Below, piece by piece: positions 17,968 through 25,336 of a DNA stretch of 26,502 nt. The DNA is from a virus. The notes under the pieces are model-generated. The model saw nothing but the letters and a program-made list of their open reading frames with translations. It had not been told where the DNA came from and searched no databases. Numbering within the stretch: the stretch's first letter is position 1; each line of letters starts with the position of its first letter. Location of the stretch: the IMG/VR virus record IMGVR_UViG_3300030389_003789, positions 1 through 26,502 of that record. One strand, 5' to 3'. The position numbers and the translations under genes are program-made.

Positions 17968-17990
17968 GTTACCTCCTATGTTTAAGCATT

Positions 17991-18073
17991 TAAGGGACAA
18001 ATATAATTGACATTACATTCCGACTTATTTCTAAGCTTTCAGCTGCACACCGCTGACGTGTATTTGTCCCTTA
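17991..18073 (-). ncRNA. Predicted structured RNA leader upstream of the basic protein gene
   Basis: A perfect 13-base inverted repeat closes this element: TAAGGGACAAATA at 17991-18003 and TATTTGTCCCTTA at 18061-18073. In the minus-strand RNA two further hairpins lie inside: UCAGC/GCUGA with an eight-base loop (18039-18056) and GCUUA/UAAGU capped by a GAAA tetraloop (about 18025-18038). That makes a junction-like fold ending about 20 bases before the GGAGGT of the 52-residue gene. It does not match any riboswitch consensus I can recall. A DNA site, such as a protein-bound palindrome, is an alternative. Confidence 0.45.
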
Positions 18074-18080
18074 TTATTTT

Positions 18081-18241
18081 AATTGGTAATTCCTGCAACT
18101 TCCAGCCAGGCAATCCTCTATGGGTTGTTTTTTAATAGCTTTAGTATTACTATGATATAAGTAGCTAAATAGATATTTGATTTTATTTAAAGCTAAACAG
18201 TTAGCTACTTGATTATTAGAGTTTTTATGCTATTACCAATT
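18081..18241. repeat. Noncoding segment bounded by a 10-base inverted repeat
   Basis: The segment between the HNH gene and the structured leader has no credible gene. It is bounded by AATTGGTAAT (18081-18090) and ATTACCAATT (18232-18241); the right arm touches the HNH stop codon. A second perfect pair, AAGTAGCTAA (18159-18168) and TTAGCTACTT (18201-18210), lies inside, along with a CCTG/CAGG hairpin near 18092-18110. A TTGCAG...TAATAA pair with 16-base spacing on the minus strand (from about 18097 down to 18072) is a weak promoter candidate. Possible roles are an origin-like site, an RNA or the scar of a mobile HNH element. Confidence 0.4.
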
Positions 18242-18747
18242 TAAAAGTCTCTGCTTGACATTTTTCTAAGAACGTACTTTCTAAGTTCTCCGTTTTGTCT
18301 ATCAAGCCATTTTAATAGTTTTCTAAAATTTCTATCTGTTAAAGGTCCTTTTCTTGTGTTACATCTTCCACATATCATCTGTAAATTATCAGGAGTTGAA
18401 TTACCACCCAAAGAAAGAGGTAGAATATGGTCACATACCATATTACTAACAAGCAATTTACAATCGCAATAGCAACATTTTTTTCCATAAACTCTATATA
18501 AAAGTTCTCTAACTTCTTCAAGTGATATATTAAATTCGACTTCATATTCTTTACTCCTTCTTTTCAATGTCGACCTAAGTGTAGATGATTTTTTCATCAA
18601 TCTGTGAAACGTTTTTTTAGCAAACGTTCCATGGTGTCTCTTTAACTTTTTATTAAATTTTTGTTCCCAGATAGTAAGCCTATTAGGGGACTTGCGCCCC
18701 CTTTTTGGCTTATAGTATCTTTTTTTCTTATGCTCTTCCAGCTTCAT
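18241..18747 (-). CDS. HNH endonuclease
   Basis: This is a 168-residue free-standing HNH nuclease. Residues 1-70 are strongly basic and helical, likely DNA-binding. The HNH fold follows: C91 and C94 (CCYC), D106-H107 ('CDHILPLSLGG'), N121 ('NLQ') and C126/C129 with Asn130 ('CGRCN'). All the expected metal and structural-zinc ligands are present. Such genes in phages are often homing endonucleases but can also serve in packaging or restriction; here it stands away from terminase genes, which favours a homing or selfish role. The ATG overlaps the upstream 68-residue gene by 20 bases, with a GAGGT site. Confidence 0.85.
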   Translation of the reverse strand: MKLEEHKKKRYYKPKRGRKSPNRLTIWEQKFNKKLKRHHGTFAKKTFHRLMKKSSTLRSTLKRRSKEYEVEFNISLEEVRELLYRVYGKKCCYCDCKLLVSNMVCDHILPLSLGGNSTPDNLQMICGRCNTRKGPLTDRNFRKLLKWLDRQNGELRKYVLRKMSSRDF

Positions 18748-18934
18748 CTAGCCATACCTCTATTGGTTTTACTTTAGATAAGTATAACTGACATTCAAAC
18801 TTATACAATCCAATTACAAAACTAAATCCATCAGATTGCTTTCCGTTTACTCTAATTATACCTATTTTTACAAAGCTTAATAATATAAGAAAAAACCTAT
18901 CTTTTAACAAAGCTATTTTTATTAACCATTCCAT
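18728..18934 (-). CDS. Unrecognised 68-residue protein
   Basis: This small protein has a hydrophobic, possibly amphipathic N-terminal helix (residues 1-30, 'MEWLIKIALLKDRFFLILLS') and then a beta-rich part ('FSFVIGLYKFECQLYL'). I do not recognise it. An AAGGAG site lies inside the end of the primase-helicase gene, and the ATG overlaps that gene's stop by 13 bases, so translation is probably coupled to the helicase. It may be an accessory replication protein, but nothing in the sequence proves that. Confidence 0.55.
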   Translation of the reverse strand: MEWLIKIALLKDRFFLILLSFVKIGIIRVNGKQSDGFSFVIGLYKFECQLYLSKVKPIEVWLDEAGRA

Positions 18935-20688
18935 TGTGTTCTCCTTAATCTAAATGACGGTGTCCATTCGACTTCAGTATCAAATAGTTCTCCATCGGTA
19001 TTTTTAAATAATCTAACAGCTCTAGACGCTGAATTTGATTGACCATTAAGACCAATCACTTTTCTAGATGCATTCTCTATTGCGCCTGACCCTTTACCTG
19101 CATACAAATCAAGCACTTCATTCCGACTGTATTCTCTACTTACTTGCGATATTTGGATAACTATCATATCGTTATTTACTGCCATATTAGATAGTCCATG
19201 AGATATATATTTAATCTTTTCATACTCACCTCTATAACTAGAAGGTGTGTCTACAAGGTCAATATAATCTACAATAACTAAGGATGGTTCTAACTCTCTA
19301 ACTTTCTCTGCTATCTTATCAAGAGTTGGAGAAATAGTTTGAACCATTAAATGCGATAGTTTATCTTCATTTTCTTTGTATAGCTCTGCGTAATTATCGT
19401 TAGCTTCTTGCTTACTAACGCCAGATACTATTTGTAGGTGTCTTCTGTGCATATACCAAGATGACAGCTCTAAACTAAGAAACAATGTAGGTATTTGCCA
19501 TTCTTTAACAATTCTATCATTTACAAAGTCTACACCAAGTGCTAAATTCTGAGCAAATGTAGTTTTATTAGAACCTGTTGGTCCAAATATAGTAACTAAT
19601 TCGCCTGGATATATAACTGATTCTTTGTCTATTCCTAAGGCTCTACCTAAGTCTATAGTTTTTCCACTAAAATCAGTATTTAGTCTTTCGTGTAATTCAC
19701 TTTGCATATCATTTGATGATTTAACATCTATCATATAGTCTTTCTTATTAAAGAATATACATTGTGTTTTACAATGCTCTGACATAACAGAATCTTGACA
19801 ACCATATTTATAGTTTCTATTATATACATTTTCTACCATTTCCATTATTTCTTTTTCTGGCATACTTTTGTTATTCCAATGAAGCATCATAACTTTAGCA
19901 TAATGACTAGGAATGCCGTGTCTTTTACAATGACTAACTATCCTTAATGCTGTTATATGCCTACTACCTTTCTTTGCTCCTTGGGCTAACATTGATTGTA
20001 CACAAGGCACTATTTTAGTTGGTTCCGATATTTTATTAAACACTTGAACATCAGGAACGTCTTCTTTTACAGTATGCTCTAACTCTCCATCGCCTTGTAA
20101 TCCTAGATATTTATAATCACTACGATTAACTTTGGCTAATTTGAGTATATCAGCTGCATTTAGATTCATAACCTCATCTCTATATAAAGGTATCTTATAT
20201 AGGTTTGTCTTTTGGTTAATAGTATGCTGAACTCTATAAATACCAGTTCGCATATATATGGATGAATCTAAATCAGGTATTAAACTTTTAAGTGTTTGTT
20301 TTACCATATATGGCAAATCAACACCAGATTTAAAGTTAAATAACCCACCAGCTAAATCAATATGGTATCCAGAGCCAGAAAAGTAACATTGGAAACTTTC
20401 TTCCGTAATGTCGGCCTCTTCTAGCTCTAGAACAACACCTCTCAAGACATCTAAAGTTTTCTCATCTGTGTAACCACCTTTATCAATATCAATAGGTATT
20501 TTGTCAATGTATCTAACACCAAAGTAATTCTTTAATGAACCGTTATCTTCTACATATTTAAGTGCTTCTTCATCATATAGATATACACTTCTGTATAATG
20601 CATTTTCGTTAATGAATTTACTTAAGTCATTTTTATTAATCAAATACCCTCTATTGCCAGGTGTTCCTTTAGCTATCTCGACGTACAT
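18922..20688 (-). CDS. Primase-helicase fusion (AEP primase + Cys-rich domain + DnaB-like helicase)
   Basis: This 588-residue replication protein makes primers and unwinds DNA at the fork. Residues 1-170 look like an archaeo-eukaryotic primase: D67 and D69 ('IPIDIDKGG'), 'FSGSGYHI' (103-110) and the basic strand 'RTGIYRVQH' (147-155). Residues 227-312 resemble the PriL C-terminal domain: Cys at 229, 297, 306 and 310 with the arrangement P-C...Y-G-C...C-x3-C, a likely Fe-S or zinc site. Residues 360-588 are a DnaB/RecA-type ATPase with Walker A 'GPTGSNKT' (369-376, Asn replacing the usual Gly before Lys) and Walker B 'LVIVDY' (D474). It overlaps the SSB-like gene by one base (TAATG). Confidence 0.8.
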   Translation of the reverse strand: MYVEIAKGTPGNRGYLINKNDLSKFINENALYRSVYLYDEEALKYVEDNGSLKNYFGVRYIDKIPIDIDKGGYTDEKTLDVLRGVVLELEEADITEESFQCYFSGSGYHIDLAGGLFNFKSGVDLPYMVKQTLKSLIPDLDSSIYMRTGIYRVQHTINQKTNLYKIPLYRDEVMNLNAADILKLAKVNRSDYKYLGLQGDGELEHTVKEDVPDVQVFNKISEPTKIVPCVQSMLAQGAKKGSRHITALRIVSHCKRHGIPSHYAKVMMLHWNNKSMPEKEIMEMVENVYNRNYKYGCQDSVMSEHCKTQCIFFNKKDYMIDVKSSNDMQSELHERLNTDFSGKTIDLGRALGIDKESVIYPGELVTIFGPTGSNKTTFAQNLALGVDFVNDRIVKEWQIPTLFLSLELSSWYMHRRHLQIVSGVSKQEANDNYAELYKENEDKLSHLMVQTISPTLDKIAEKVRELEPSLVIVDYIDLVDTPSSYRGEYEKIKYISHGLSNMAVNNDMIVIQISQVSREYSRNEVLDLYAGKGSGAIENASRKVIGLNGQSNSASRAVRLFKNTDGELFDTEVEWTPSFRLRRTQWNG

Positions 20689-21287
20689 TATAGATTACCT
20701 AAAGCACTCTGGTCCATAGATGGTTGAGAAACTTCACCTTCTACAAACTCTTTTAAATATCCTTTAGATTTCATCCATTTAACGTCATCTTCTAACTTTG
20801 CTTTGTTTTCTATGACATTTTTATATACTTTAGATAATACTCTAGTATATGCTTTCCCACCTGGAACTTTAGGCTGTTCTTTATAAAAGTAACCTAAATA
20901 TTTTAAATCAGGTGTATCTGTTCCATTAGCAATAACAAAGTTATCATTTAAATATTTTGCAATATCTGGTATTTCTTGTCCATCAGCTGTTTCCCAGCCT
21001 CCATCTACATTAATACCAGCATCACATCCTATTTGGTCAAAGAAATGATACAATCTTTTTAAACCATTGCCACCTGTAATCTTTCCACCTACTTTTTCGA
21101 AAGAACCTTTAATAGCTAATGGTCTATCATAATCACTTCCTTTTTGTTTTACAAGTACTTCAATAAATAAATCAGCCCAATCAAACTCTCCTGACCTATC
21201 TTTAAACTCTAATATTCCAAACTCACATACTCCTGTAAAGTTTGAATAATTATCACTACTTGTTGTTTCTGGTTTAAATATCGCCAT
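20688..21287 (-). CDS. Probable ssDNA-binding protein partnered with Sak4-type recombinase
   Basis: This 199-residue protein lies between the Sak4-type ATPase and the primase-helicase, the usual place for a phage SSB. Residues 10-75 are beta-rich with aromatic residues ('FGILEFKDRSGEFDWADLFIEV'), consistent with an OB-like fold. A helical segment 'GGNGLKRLYHFFDQIG' follows, and residues 130-199 form a helical/disordered tail. The C-terminus is not the acidic tail of bacterial SSB. Identification rests on gene neighbourhood and a general resemblance to proteins I associate with Sak4 operons. The ATG has a strong AAAAGGAG site although it overlaps the upstream stop by one base. Confidence 0.5.
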   Translation of the reverse strand: MAIFKPETTSSDNYSNFTGVCEFGILEFKDRSGEFDWADLFIEVLVKQKGSDYDRPLAIKGSFEKVGGKITGGNGLKRLYHFFDQIGCDAGINVDGGWETADGQEIPDIAKYLNDNFVIANGTDTPDLKYLGYFYKEQPKVPGGKAYTRVLSKVYKNVIENKAKLEDDVKWMKSKGYLKEFVEGEVSQPSMDQSALGNL

Positions 21288-21961
21288 TATTTACTCTCCT
21301 TTTTATATATATTATTCCATGTTAACTCTATCTCTTTGCCTCTCAAATGAGGACTTCTACTACCTGCTTCTAAGGCTTCATTAGCTTGAAATGATACCAT
21401 TAACTTCTTGTTTTCATCATCTCTGTAAACGTAACCTATAGCATCACAATCTGCCATTAACATGTTCTTTAACTTTCCTGTTAAATCCAAGCTTTCTGGC
21501 TCAACTATAGCTTTACTATCTACAACAGCTCTAGCCCATTTCCTATGTCCGATTATTATCACATGAGGAAATATCTCTTTTAGTATGTTTACTGTATTAA
21601 GAACTTTTTCTCTAACCATAGAAAAACCTTTACCAAATGCTAGGTCTTGTACAGCTGATACTCCTTCTTCTTCACATACTGCTTTCTCTGCCCATATAGC
21701 TATTTTATCTATTGTATCTATCGCAGCATACTTAAACTCGTGTCCATCTTGAGCTTCTTTTAATAACTTTATTAGGTCTTCTCTACTACTTACTGTTTCT
21801 ACATATCCATCTATCATATTTGCACCACCTTCTGTGTCAATTATTAAACAATCTTCTAACTGACTTAAAGCTGTAGTTTTACCTACTTTTGGTGCTCCAT
21901 ATAATAGCATTGTTTTTGGATTCTGAGAGACAGCTTTCCTTTTGACTTTTTTTAATGCCAT
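21287..21961 (-). CDS. Sak4-like RecA-fold ATPase (AAA_24 type recombinase)
   Basis: This 224-residue ATPase promotes single-strand annealing or strand exchange in phage recombination and replication. Walker A is 'YGAPKVGKTT' (residues 21-30), Walker B is 'YAAIDTID' (D82), and a sensor-like 'VIIIGHRKWAR' follows. The compact RecA core without an N-terminal domain, the Asp-Thr-Glu-Gly-Gly motif at 42-46 and the end 'ELTWNNIYKK' fit the phage nucleotide-binding/Sak4 group. There is an AGGAG site before the ATG. It is the first gene of the replication block, 79 bases after the E1-like gene with a stable RNA hairpin between them. Confidence 0.75.
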   Translation of the reverse strand: MALKKVKRKAVSQNPKTMLLYGAPKVGKTTALSQLEDCLIIDTEGGANMIDGYVETVSSREDLIKLLKEAQDGHEFKYAAIDTIDKIAIWAEKAVCEEEGVSAVQDLAFGKGFSMVREKVLNTVNILKEIFPHVIIIGHRKWARAVVDSKAIVEPESLDLTGKLKNMLMADCDAIGYVYRDDENKKLMVSFQANEALEAGSRSPHLRGKEIELTWNNIYKKESK

Positions 21962-21986
21962 TTTTATTCTCCTATTTTAAAGTGAA

Positions 21987-22022
21987 ATGGACTGGCTCTT
22001 TAGAGTATTTCAGCCAGCCCAT
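21987..22022 (-). terminator. Stable RNA hairpin between the E1-like and Sak4-like genes
   Basis: In the minus-strand transcript AUGGGCUGGC (22022-22013) pairs with GCCAGUCCAU (21996-21987) over 10 base pairs, including one G.U pair, around a 16-base loop that can form CUC/GAG. On the plus strand the wobble would be an A-C mismatch, so the fold favours the minus RNA. No U-run follows, so it is more likely a processing, stability or attenuation element than a full intrinsic terminator. It separates the conjugation genes from the replication genes. Confidence 0.5.
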
Positions 22023-22040
22023 TATATTACAACATTTATT

Positions 22041-22706
22041 TCATCTAACCAAGGTATTTTTATCTATACACATTGTTGGAAAATGGAATGATAAAAACTC
22101 CTCAAATGGTTGAACAGTAACCAACTTTCTTACAGCATTAGCGATAAAACTACCAGACATATTACTACAATAGCTTGTCGCCTTCATATTACAAGGTTCT
22201 TCGCTACCTTCATCATCGCTGTACCATATTTCTTTATACTTTGCCAATGTAGGCTTTAGTATAACATATTGTTGATAATGTTCAGCTCCCATTCGACCAT
22301 CTATAAGAGCTAGTGGCATACTTTCACGCCACCCCATTATTGCTTTGACTGCTTGTAATCTAGATTTCATACTATCAAAACCTAAAATAATTATATCATT
22401 ACTATTCATATAAATATAATTATCAAACAATCTATCGTCACACATTACTTCAGCTGAATCATTAATATCTAATATTTTAGATTTTAACATATCAACTTTC
22501 TTATGACCTACATCATATAATGTATATTGTGACACACCTACATTTCCCGTATCAACTTTGTCATTATCATACAAACAAAAGTTTTCTGCACCCATTCTAA
22601 CTAGTTGGGTAGCTGCGGCACTACCTATAGCACCGCAACCTAGTATATGATAATTAAATTCATTTAAGTTGTCTACAAGACCTCTTGAACGCATATTAAT
22701 AGCCAT
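22041..22706 (-). CDS. E1/ThiF-like Ubl-activating enzyme
   Basis: This 221-residue adenylating enzyme is predicted to activate the C-terminal Gly of the nearby ubiquitin-like protein with ATP. Motifs in order: Arg6 and Arg8 near the start; the nucleotide loop 'GCGAIGS' (23-29); 'LYDNDKVDTGNVGVSQY' (45-61) with D47/D49, N55 and Q60; 'DVGHKKV' (65-71); 'GFDSMKSR' (109-116); and 'DGRMGAE' (136-142). Possible catalytic Cys residues are C172 and C180 in the segment after 165. It is a minimal E1: no ubiquitin-fold domain and no rhodanese domain. It overlaps the JAB gene by 11 bases with a GGGGAGG site, so the two are co-translated. No thiamin or molybdopterin genes are nearby. Confidence 0.85.
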   Translation of the reverse strand: MAINMRSRGLVDNLNEFNYHILGCGAIGSAAATQLVRMGAENFCLYDNDKVDTGNVGVSQYTLYDVGHKKVDMLKSKILDINDSAEVMCDDRLFDNYIYMNSNDIIILGFDSMKSRLQAVKAIMGWRESMPLALIDGRMGAEHYQQYVILKPTLAKYKEIWYSDDEGSEEPCNMKATSYCSNMSGSFIANAVRKLVTVQPFEEFLSFHFPTMCIDKNTLVR

Positions 22707-23601
22707 ACAGACCTCCCCATTTATGCTCGAAAGGATTTAAAGCTCCTTCAAGCTCGTTTTTAACATTATTATCATCAAATTCAACAAGCTCATCTGGCAT
22801 TGCTGTCATTAACAGATTCAATACCTCATCAGCTGTTTCTTTGAATGTTCTCATTCTAAATGGAACACTTCTTTTCTTGGCTTCTTTATTTACATCAGCA
22901 ACTTTTTTCTTAAACTCACCAAACTTTATAGTACCAGATACATAATCATCTTGCATTGATTCTATAGCTTCTAACAATAGATTATAATTATCTTCGTGTT
23001 TATGTTTGGTAGGTTTCTTACTCCATAGATTCTGTTGATAATGTTGCCACCCTTTACCATATGTAGCAACTTTATTATCACAAAGCTTTTCATATTGCTT
23101 TTTCATAGCTTTTGTAATATTTATCTTTGGTGTTTCTCTTTCTATTGTAAGAGTAGTATCTATGTGTTGCTCAATAGGTAAACCGCTATTTTGCCAGAAG
23201 CTGACTCTAAACAGATATTCTTCTTTAAGATTAATCACTAACGCTAAAGAATAACTTGTATTCTTCCAAGCTTTAATCTCGTTTTCATCTGTTCCAGACC
23301 AGAATGCTCCCATTGTATGATGTGAATGCCACCATACAAACTTCATATTAGGGTTATTATACTTCATACCATACTTCATCATGTATTCGCTAACAGCATC
23401 ACCATTAAGTTCTGTATTTGTCCCACTATTTTCTTGTTTTAGGATTTCTACATCACCAACTTTTATTCTACCATCTTTTTGTGGTACTGCTGTCATTAAC
23501 CCTGATATTTCATTCTTATCTTCTTCATAAGCTATTGTAGCCCATGCTTGTAACTTATACCAGTCATCTTCTAATATGTAAAACATATCCTTAAGTTCCA
23601 T
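22696..23601 (-). CDS. JAMM/JAB-domain isopeptidase
   Basis: This 301-residue zinc metallopeptidase is predicted to cleave the ubiquitin-like protein from its targets. The full JAMM site is present: E31 ('NEISGLM') and H92-S93-H94, then seven residues, S102, two residues and D105. The JAB domain covers about residues 1-150. Residues 150-301 are a helical extension that I do not recognise, possibly substrate or partner binding. A strong AAAGGAG site is embedded in the end of the E2-like gene, one base separates the stop and start codons, and the E1-like gene overlaps its end. There is no NlpC/P60 domain, unlike tail-tip JAB proteins such as lambda K. Because the Ubl already ends in Gly-Gly, removing conjugates is a more likely job than precursor maturation. 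Confidence 0.88.
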   Translation of the reverse strand: MELKDMFYILEDDWYKLQAWATIAYEEDKNEISGLMTAVPQKDGRIKVGDVEILKQENSGTNTELNGDAVSEYMMKYGMKYNNPNMKFVWWHSHHTMGAFWSGTDENEIKAWKNTSYSLALVINLKEEYLFRVSFWQNSGLPIEQHIDTTLTIERETPKINITKAMKKQYEKLCDNKVATYGKGWQHYQQNLWSKKPTKHKHEDNYNLLLEAIESMQDDYVSGTIKFGEFKKKVADVNKEAKKRSVPFRMRTFKETADEVLNLLMTAMPDELVEFDDNNVKNELEGALNPFEHKWGGLYGY

Positions 23602-23602
23602 T

Positions 23603-25168
23603 TTATCTCCTTTCTGAGCTATAAGCCCACATTTTAGTTAATTTCTCTATGTCTTCAGTTGTTTCTTTCTTTACATCATCTGATTTTTTATTAGTTATTT
23701 CAATAAGTTCTTTATTTTCTAACCATTTAATTAAATTATCAGTATAATAAAAAGAAGACAACATTTCTTCAGTCATTTCATATGCTTGTCCAGCTTGTTT
23801 GTCAAAACAATGATAATACATTTTGTTAAAAATCATATCACACATTCCTTTTTTATCAAAACCATCATCATTTAAGAAAAGCCAATATTTAATATCTACA
23901 TATTTAAAATATCTTGCTATCTCTGAGCTTATTGCTTGCATATCATCTTCTGATATTTGCTCTAAATTATTAACAATATCAGTATAATATTCTGTTATCA
24001 TTAAAGCCATAGCTTGTAGTTTAAAACCACAATCTGAATTTAAAACATTTATTGTTTTCTTATTTCTAATGTAATGACTAGAACTATCTCTGAATTGACA
24101 TTCAATATCATCATATGATTTAATAATAAACTCAGCTCTATTTTCCTCGTTTAACATTAAATTATCAGCATATCTTTCTAATCTTCTTTCTGTAAATGCT
24201 AATACTGATGATTGAGATTGACACGCAACATATTCTTCGCTAAACTCTTTAGGCATACCTAAATGAGCCATATGAGGTTGATTGTATGGGTTTGAATATT
24301 TTAGATTGTAATACTGAGCCCATTCTAATAAAATAAATGCAAAACTTAGAAGCTCATTATTCCTAAGTGCTTTATTTATATCTTCAAAGTATTTATCAAA
24401 ACATACACTACCATATGCTGAACCTCTACTAGATATATATGGATGCAAAAGATTTAACATTGAATCAATTTTACCGTTAGCATTAAAATTACTATTATTT
24501 AATCCTAATTTTCTTCTAAGGTCAATATTAAGTATTAAATGCATTCTATCTAAATCTATTTTTTGGATTGATTTATCACCATCAAACACATTTAATTGTA
24601 AACCTACTAAACTTACATCATAATACAGTTGAGGATTTCTATTTGTTATTTTGTCAAAATAAGGAACAATTAGCACTTTTTCATTCGTTGCTTCATAAAC
24701 TGTTTCACATTGTTTTATGATAGTTTCTGTAAATGTTTTGACTTTTTCTTTAAATTCATTAATATCAACATCTTTAGAAACACCCATTCTTTTAAGCTTA
24801 TTTCTTTCATATTCCATATCATTAGTCATTCTTTTTATGTAACCTAAATAATTTACTCTATCTGTAGTTCTATGTAATAAATTATCTAAACCATTTGTCT
24901 TTTTATGTAAATAAAGTCTGTTATATATAAGTTCTTTTACTTTATCATAAGTTTTTGGTTTCCAGTTCCATTTATTTGTTACTTCTATATTGTCAATACC
25001 TTCTGATTCTAAACATCTATTAATATATTCTAATTTTTCATAGAATAAATCTTGAGGTCCAGTTGCCAACATATTTACTTCTTCTTGATTCATATTATCA
25101 AGTTCTGTTAAATTACTTACTTTTACGTCTTGTATTCCGTTAAAATAAGTAAATGTATTATCTGCCAT
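23603..25168 (-). CDS. E2-like ubiquitin-conjugating-fold protein (predicted)
   Basis: This 521-residue protein is predicted to carry the activated Ubl as a thioester and pass it to targets. After a helical N-terminal region (1-160), strands at about 165-215 are followed by 'LHPYISS' (H242, P243), then 'YGSVCFD' with Cys256, then a helix and 'YSNPYNQP' (291-298). This order mirrors the E2 core: HPN, G-x-C-L-D around the catalytic Cys, then helix and a Pro/Asn loop near the end of the fold. Residues 300-521 are helical and unrecognised. A strong AAGGAG precedes the ATG, and the gene sits between Ubl and JAB. The E2 call is inferred from motif and context, and is weaker than the E1 and JAB calls. 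Confidence 0.6.
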   Translation of the reverse strand: MADNTFTYFNGIQDVKVSNLTELDNMNQEEVNMLATGPQDLFYEKLEYINRCLESEGIDNIEVTNKWNWKPKTYDKVKELIYNRLYLHKKTNGLDNLLHRTTDRVNYLGYIKRMTNDMEYERNKLKRMGVSKDVDINEFKEKVKTFTETIIKQCETVYEATNEKVLIVPYFDKITNRNPQLYYDVSLVGLQLNVFDGDKSIQKIDLDRMHLILNIDLRRKLGLNNSNFNANGKIDSMLNLLHPYISSRGSAYGSVCFDKYFEDINKALRNNELLSFAFILLEWAQYYNLKYSNPYNQPHMAHLGMPKEFSEEYVACQSQSSVLAFTERRLERYADNLMLNEENRAEFIIKSYDDIECQFRDSSSHYIRNKKTINVLNSDCGFKLQAMALMITEYYTDIVNNLEQISEDDMQAISSEIARYFKYVDIKYWLFLNDDGFDKKGMCDMIFNKMYYHCFDKQAGQAYEMTEEMLSSFYYTDNLIKWLENKELIEITNKKSDDVKKETTEDIEKLTKMWAYSSERR

Positions 25169-25199
25169 TTTATTCTCCTTTATTTAATCTCTGTTTAAT

Positions 25200-25312
25200 T
25201 AAATGAGAGAATGCCTTCGTTTTGCCTATATAATCATAACCTAATAATCACTTTATTTTACGAATAAAAAGGACTTATTGAGTGTCTTCTCGGGACTTAC
25301 ATCTCTCATTTA
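25200..25312. repeat. 11-base inverted repeat in the Ubl-E2 gap
   Basis: TAAATGAGAGA at 25200-25210 and TCTCTCATTTA at 25302-25312 are exact reverse complements. They enclose 91 noncoding bases in the 167-base gap between the Ubl and E2-like genes. The enclosed part has no gene with a ribosome site. In the minus transcript this would be a closed RNA domain ending about 30 bases before the E2 start. A protein-binding DNA palindrome is the alternative. Confidence 0.45.
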
Positions 25313-25319
25313 AAGTTAT

Positions 25320-25336
25320 ACCCTAATAATTAGGGT
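25320..25336 (-). terminator. Hairpin directly at the Ubl stop codon
   Basis: CCCTAA-TAA-TTAGGG (25321-25335) is a perfect six-base-pair stem with a three-base loop, extendable by one A-T pair into the stop codon. No T-run follows on the minus strand, so it is not a standard intrinsic terminator. It could protect the 3' end of a short Ubl message or partly halt transcription, giving more Ubl than enzymes. Confidence 0.4.

Noticed and set aside
17991-18747. Group I intron carrying the HNH gene
   Set aside because: I could not find the conserved P-Q-R-S core, and the genes on both sides are complete on their own with no sign of a split reading frame.
22696-23601. Tail-tip JAB protein such as lambda K
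   Set aside because: There is no NlpC/P60 domain, it is not in the tail gene block, and it is co-translated with an E1-like enzyme.
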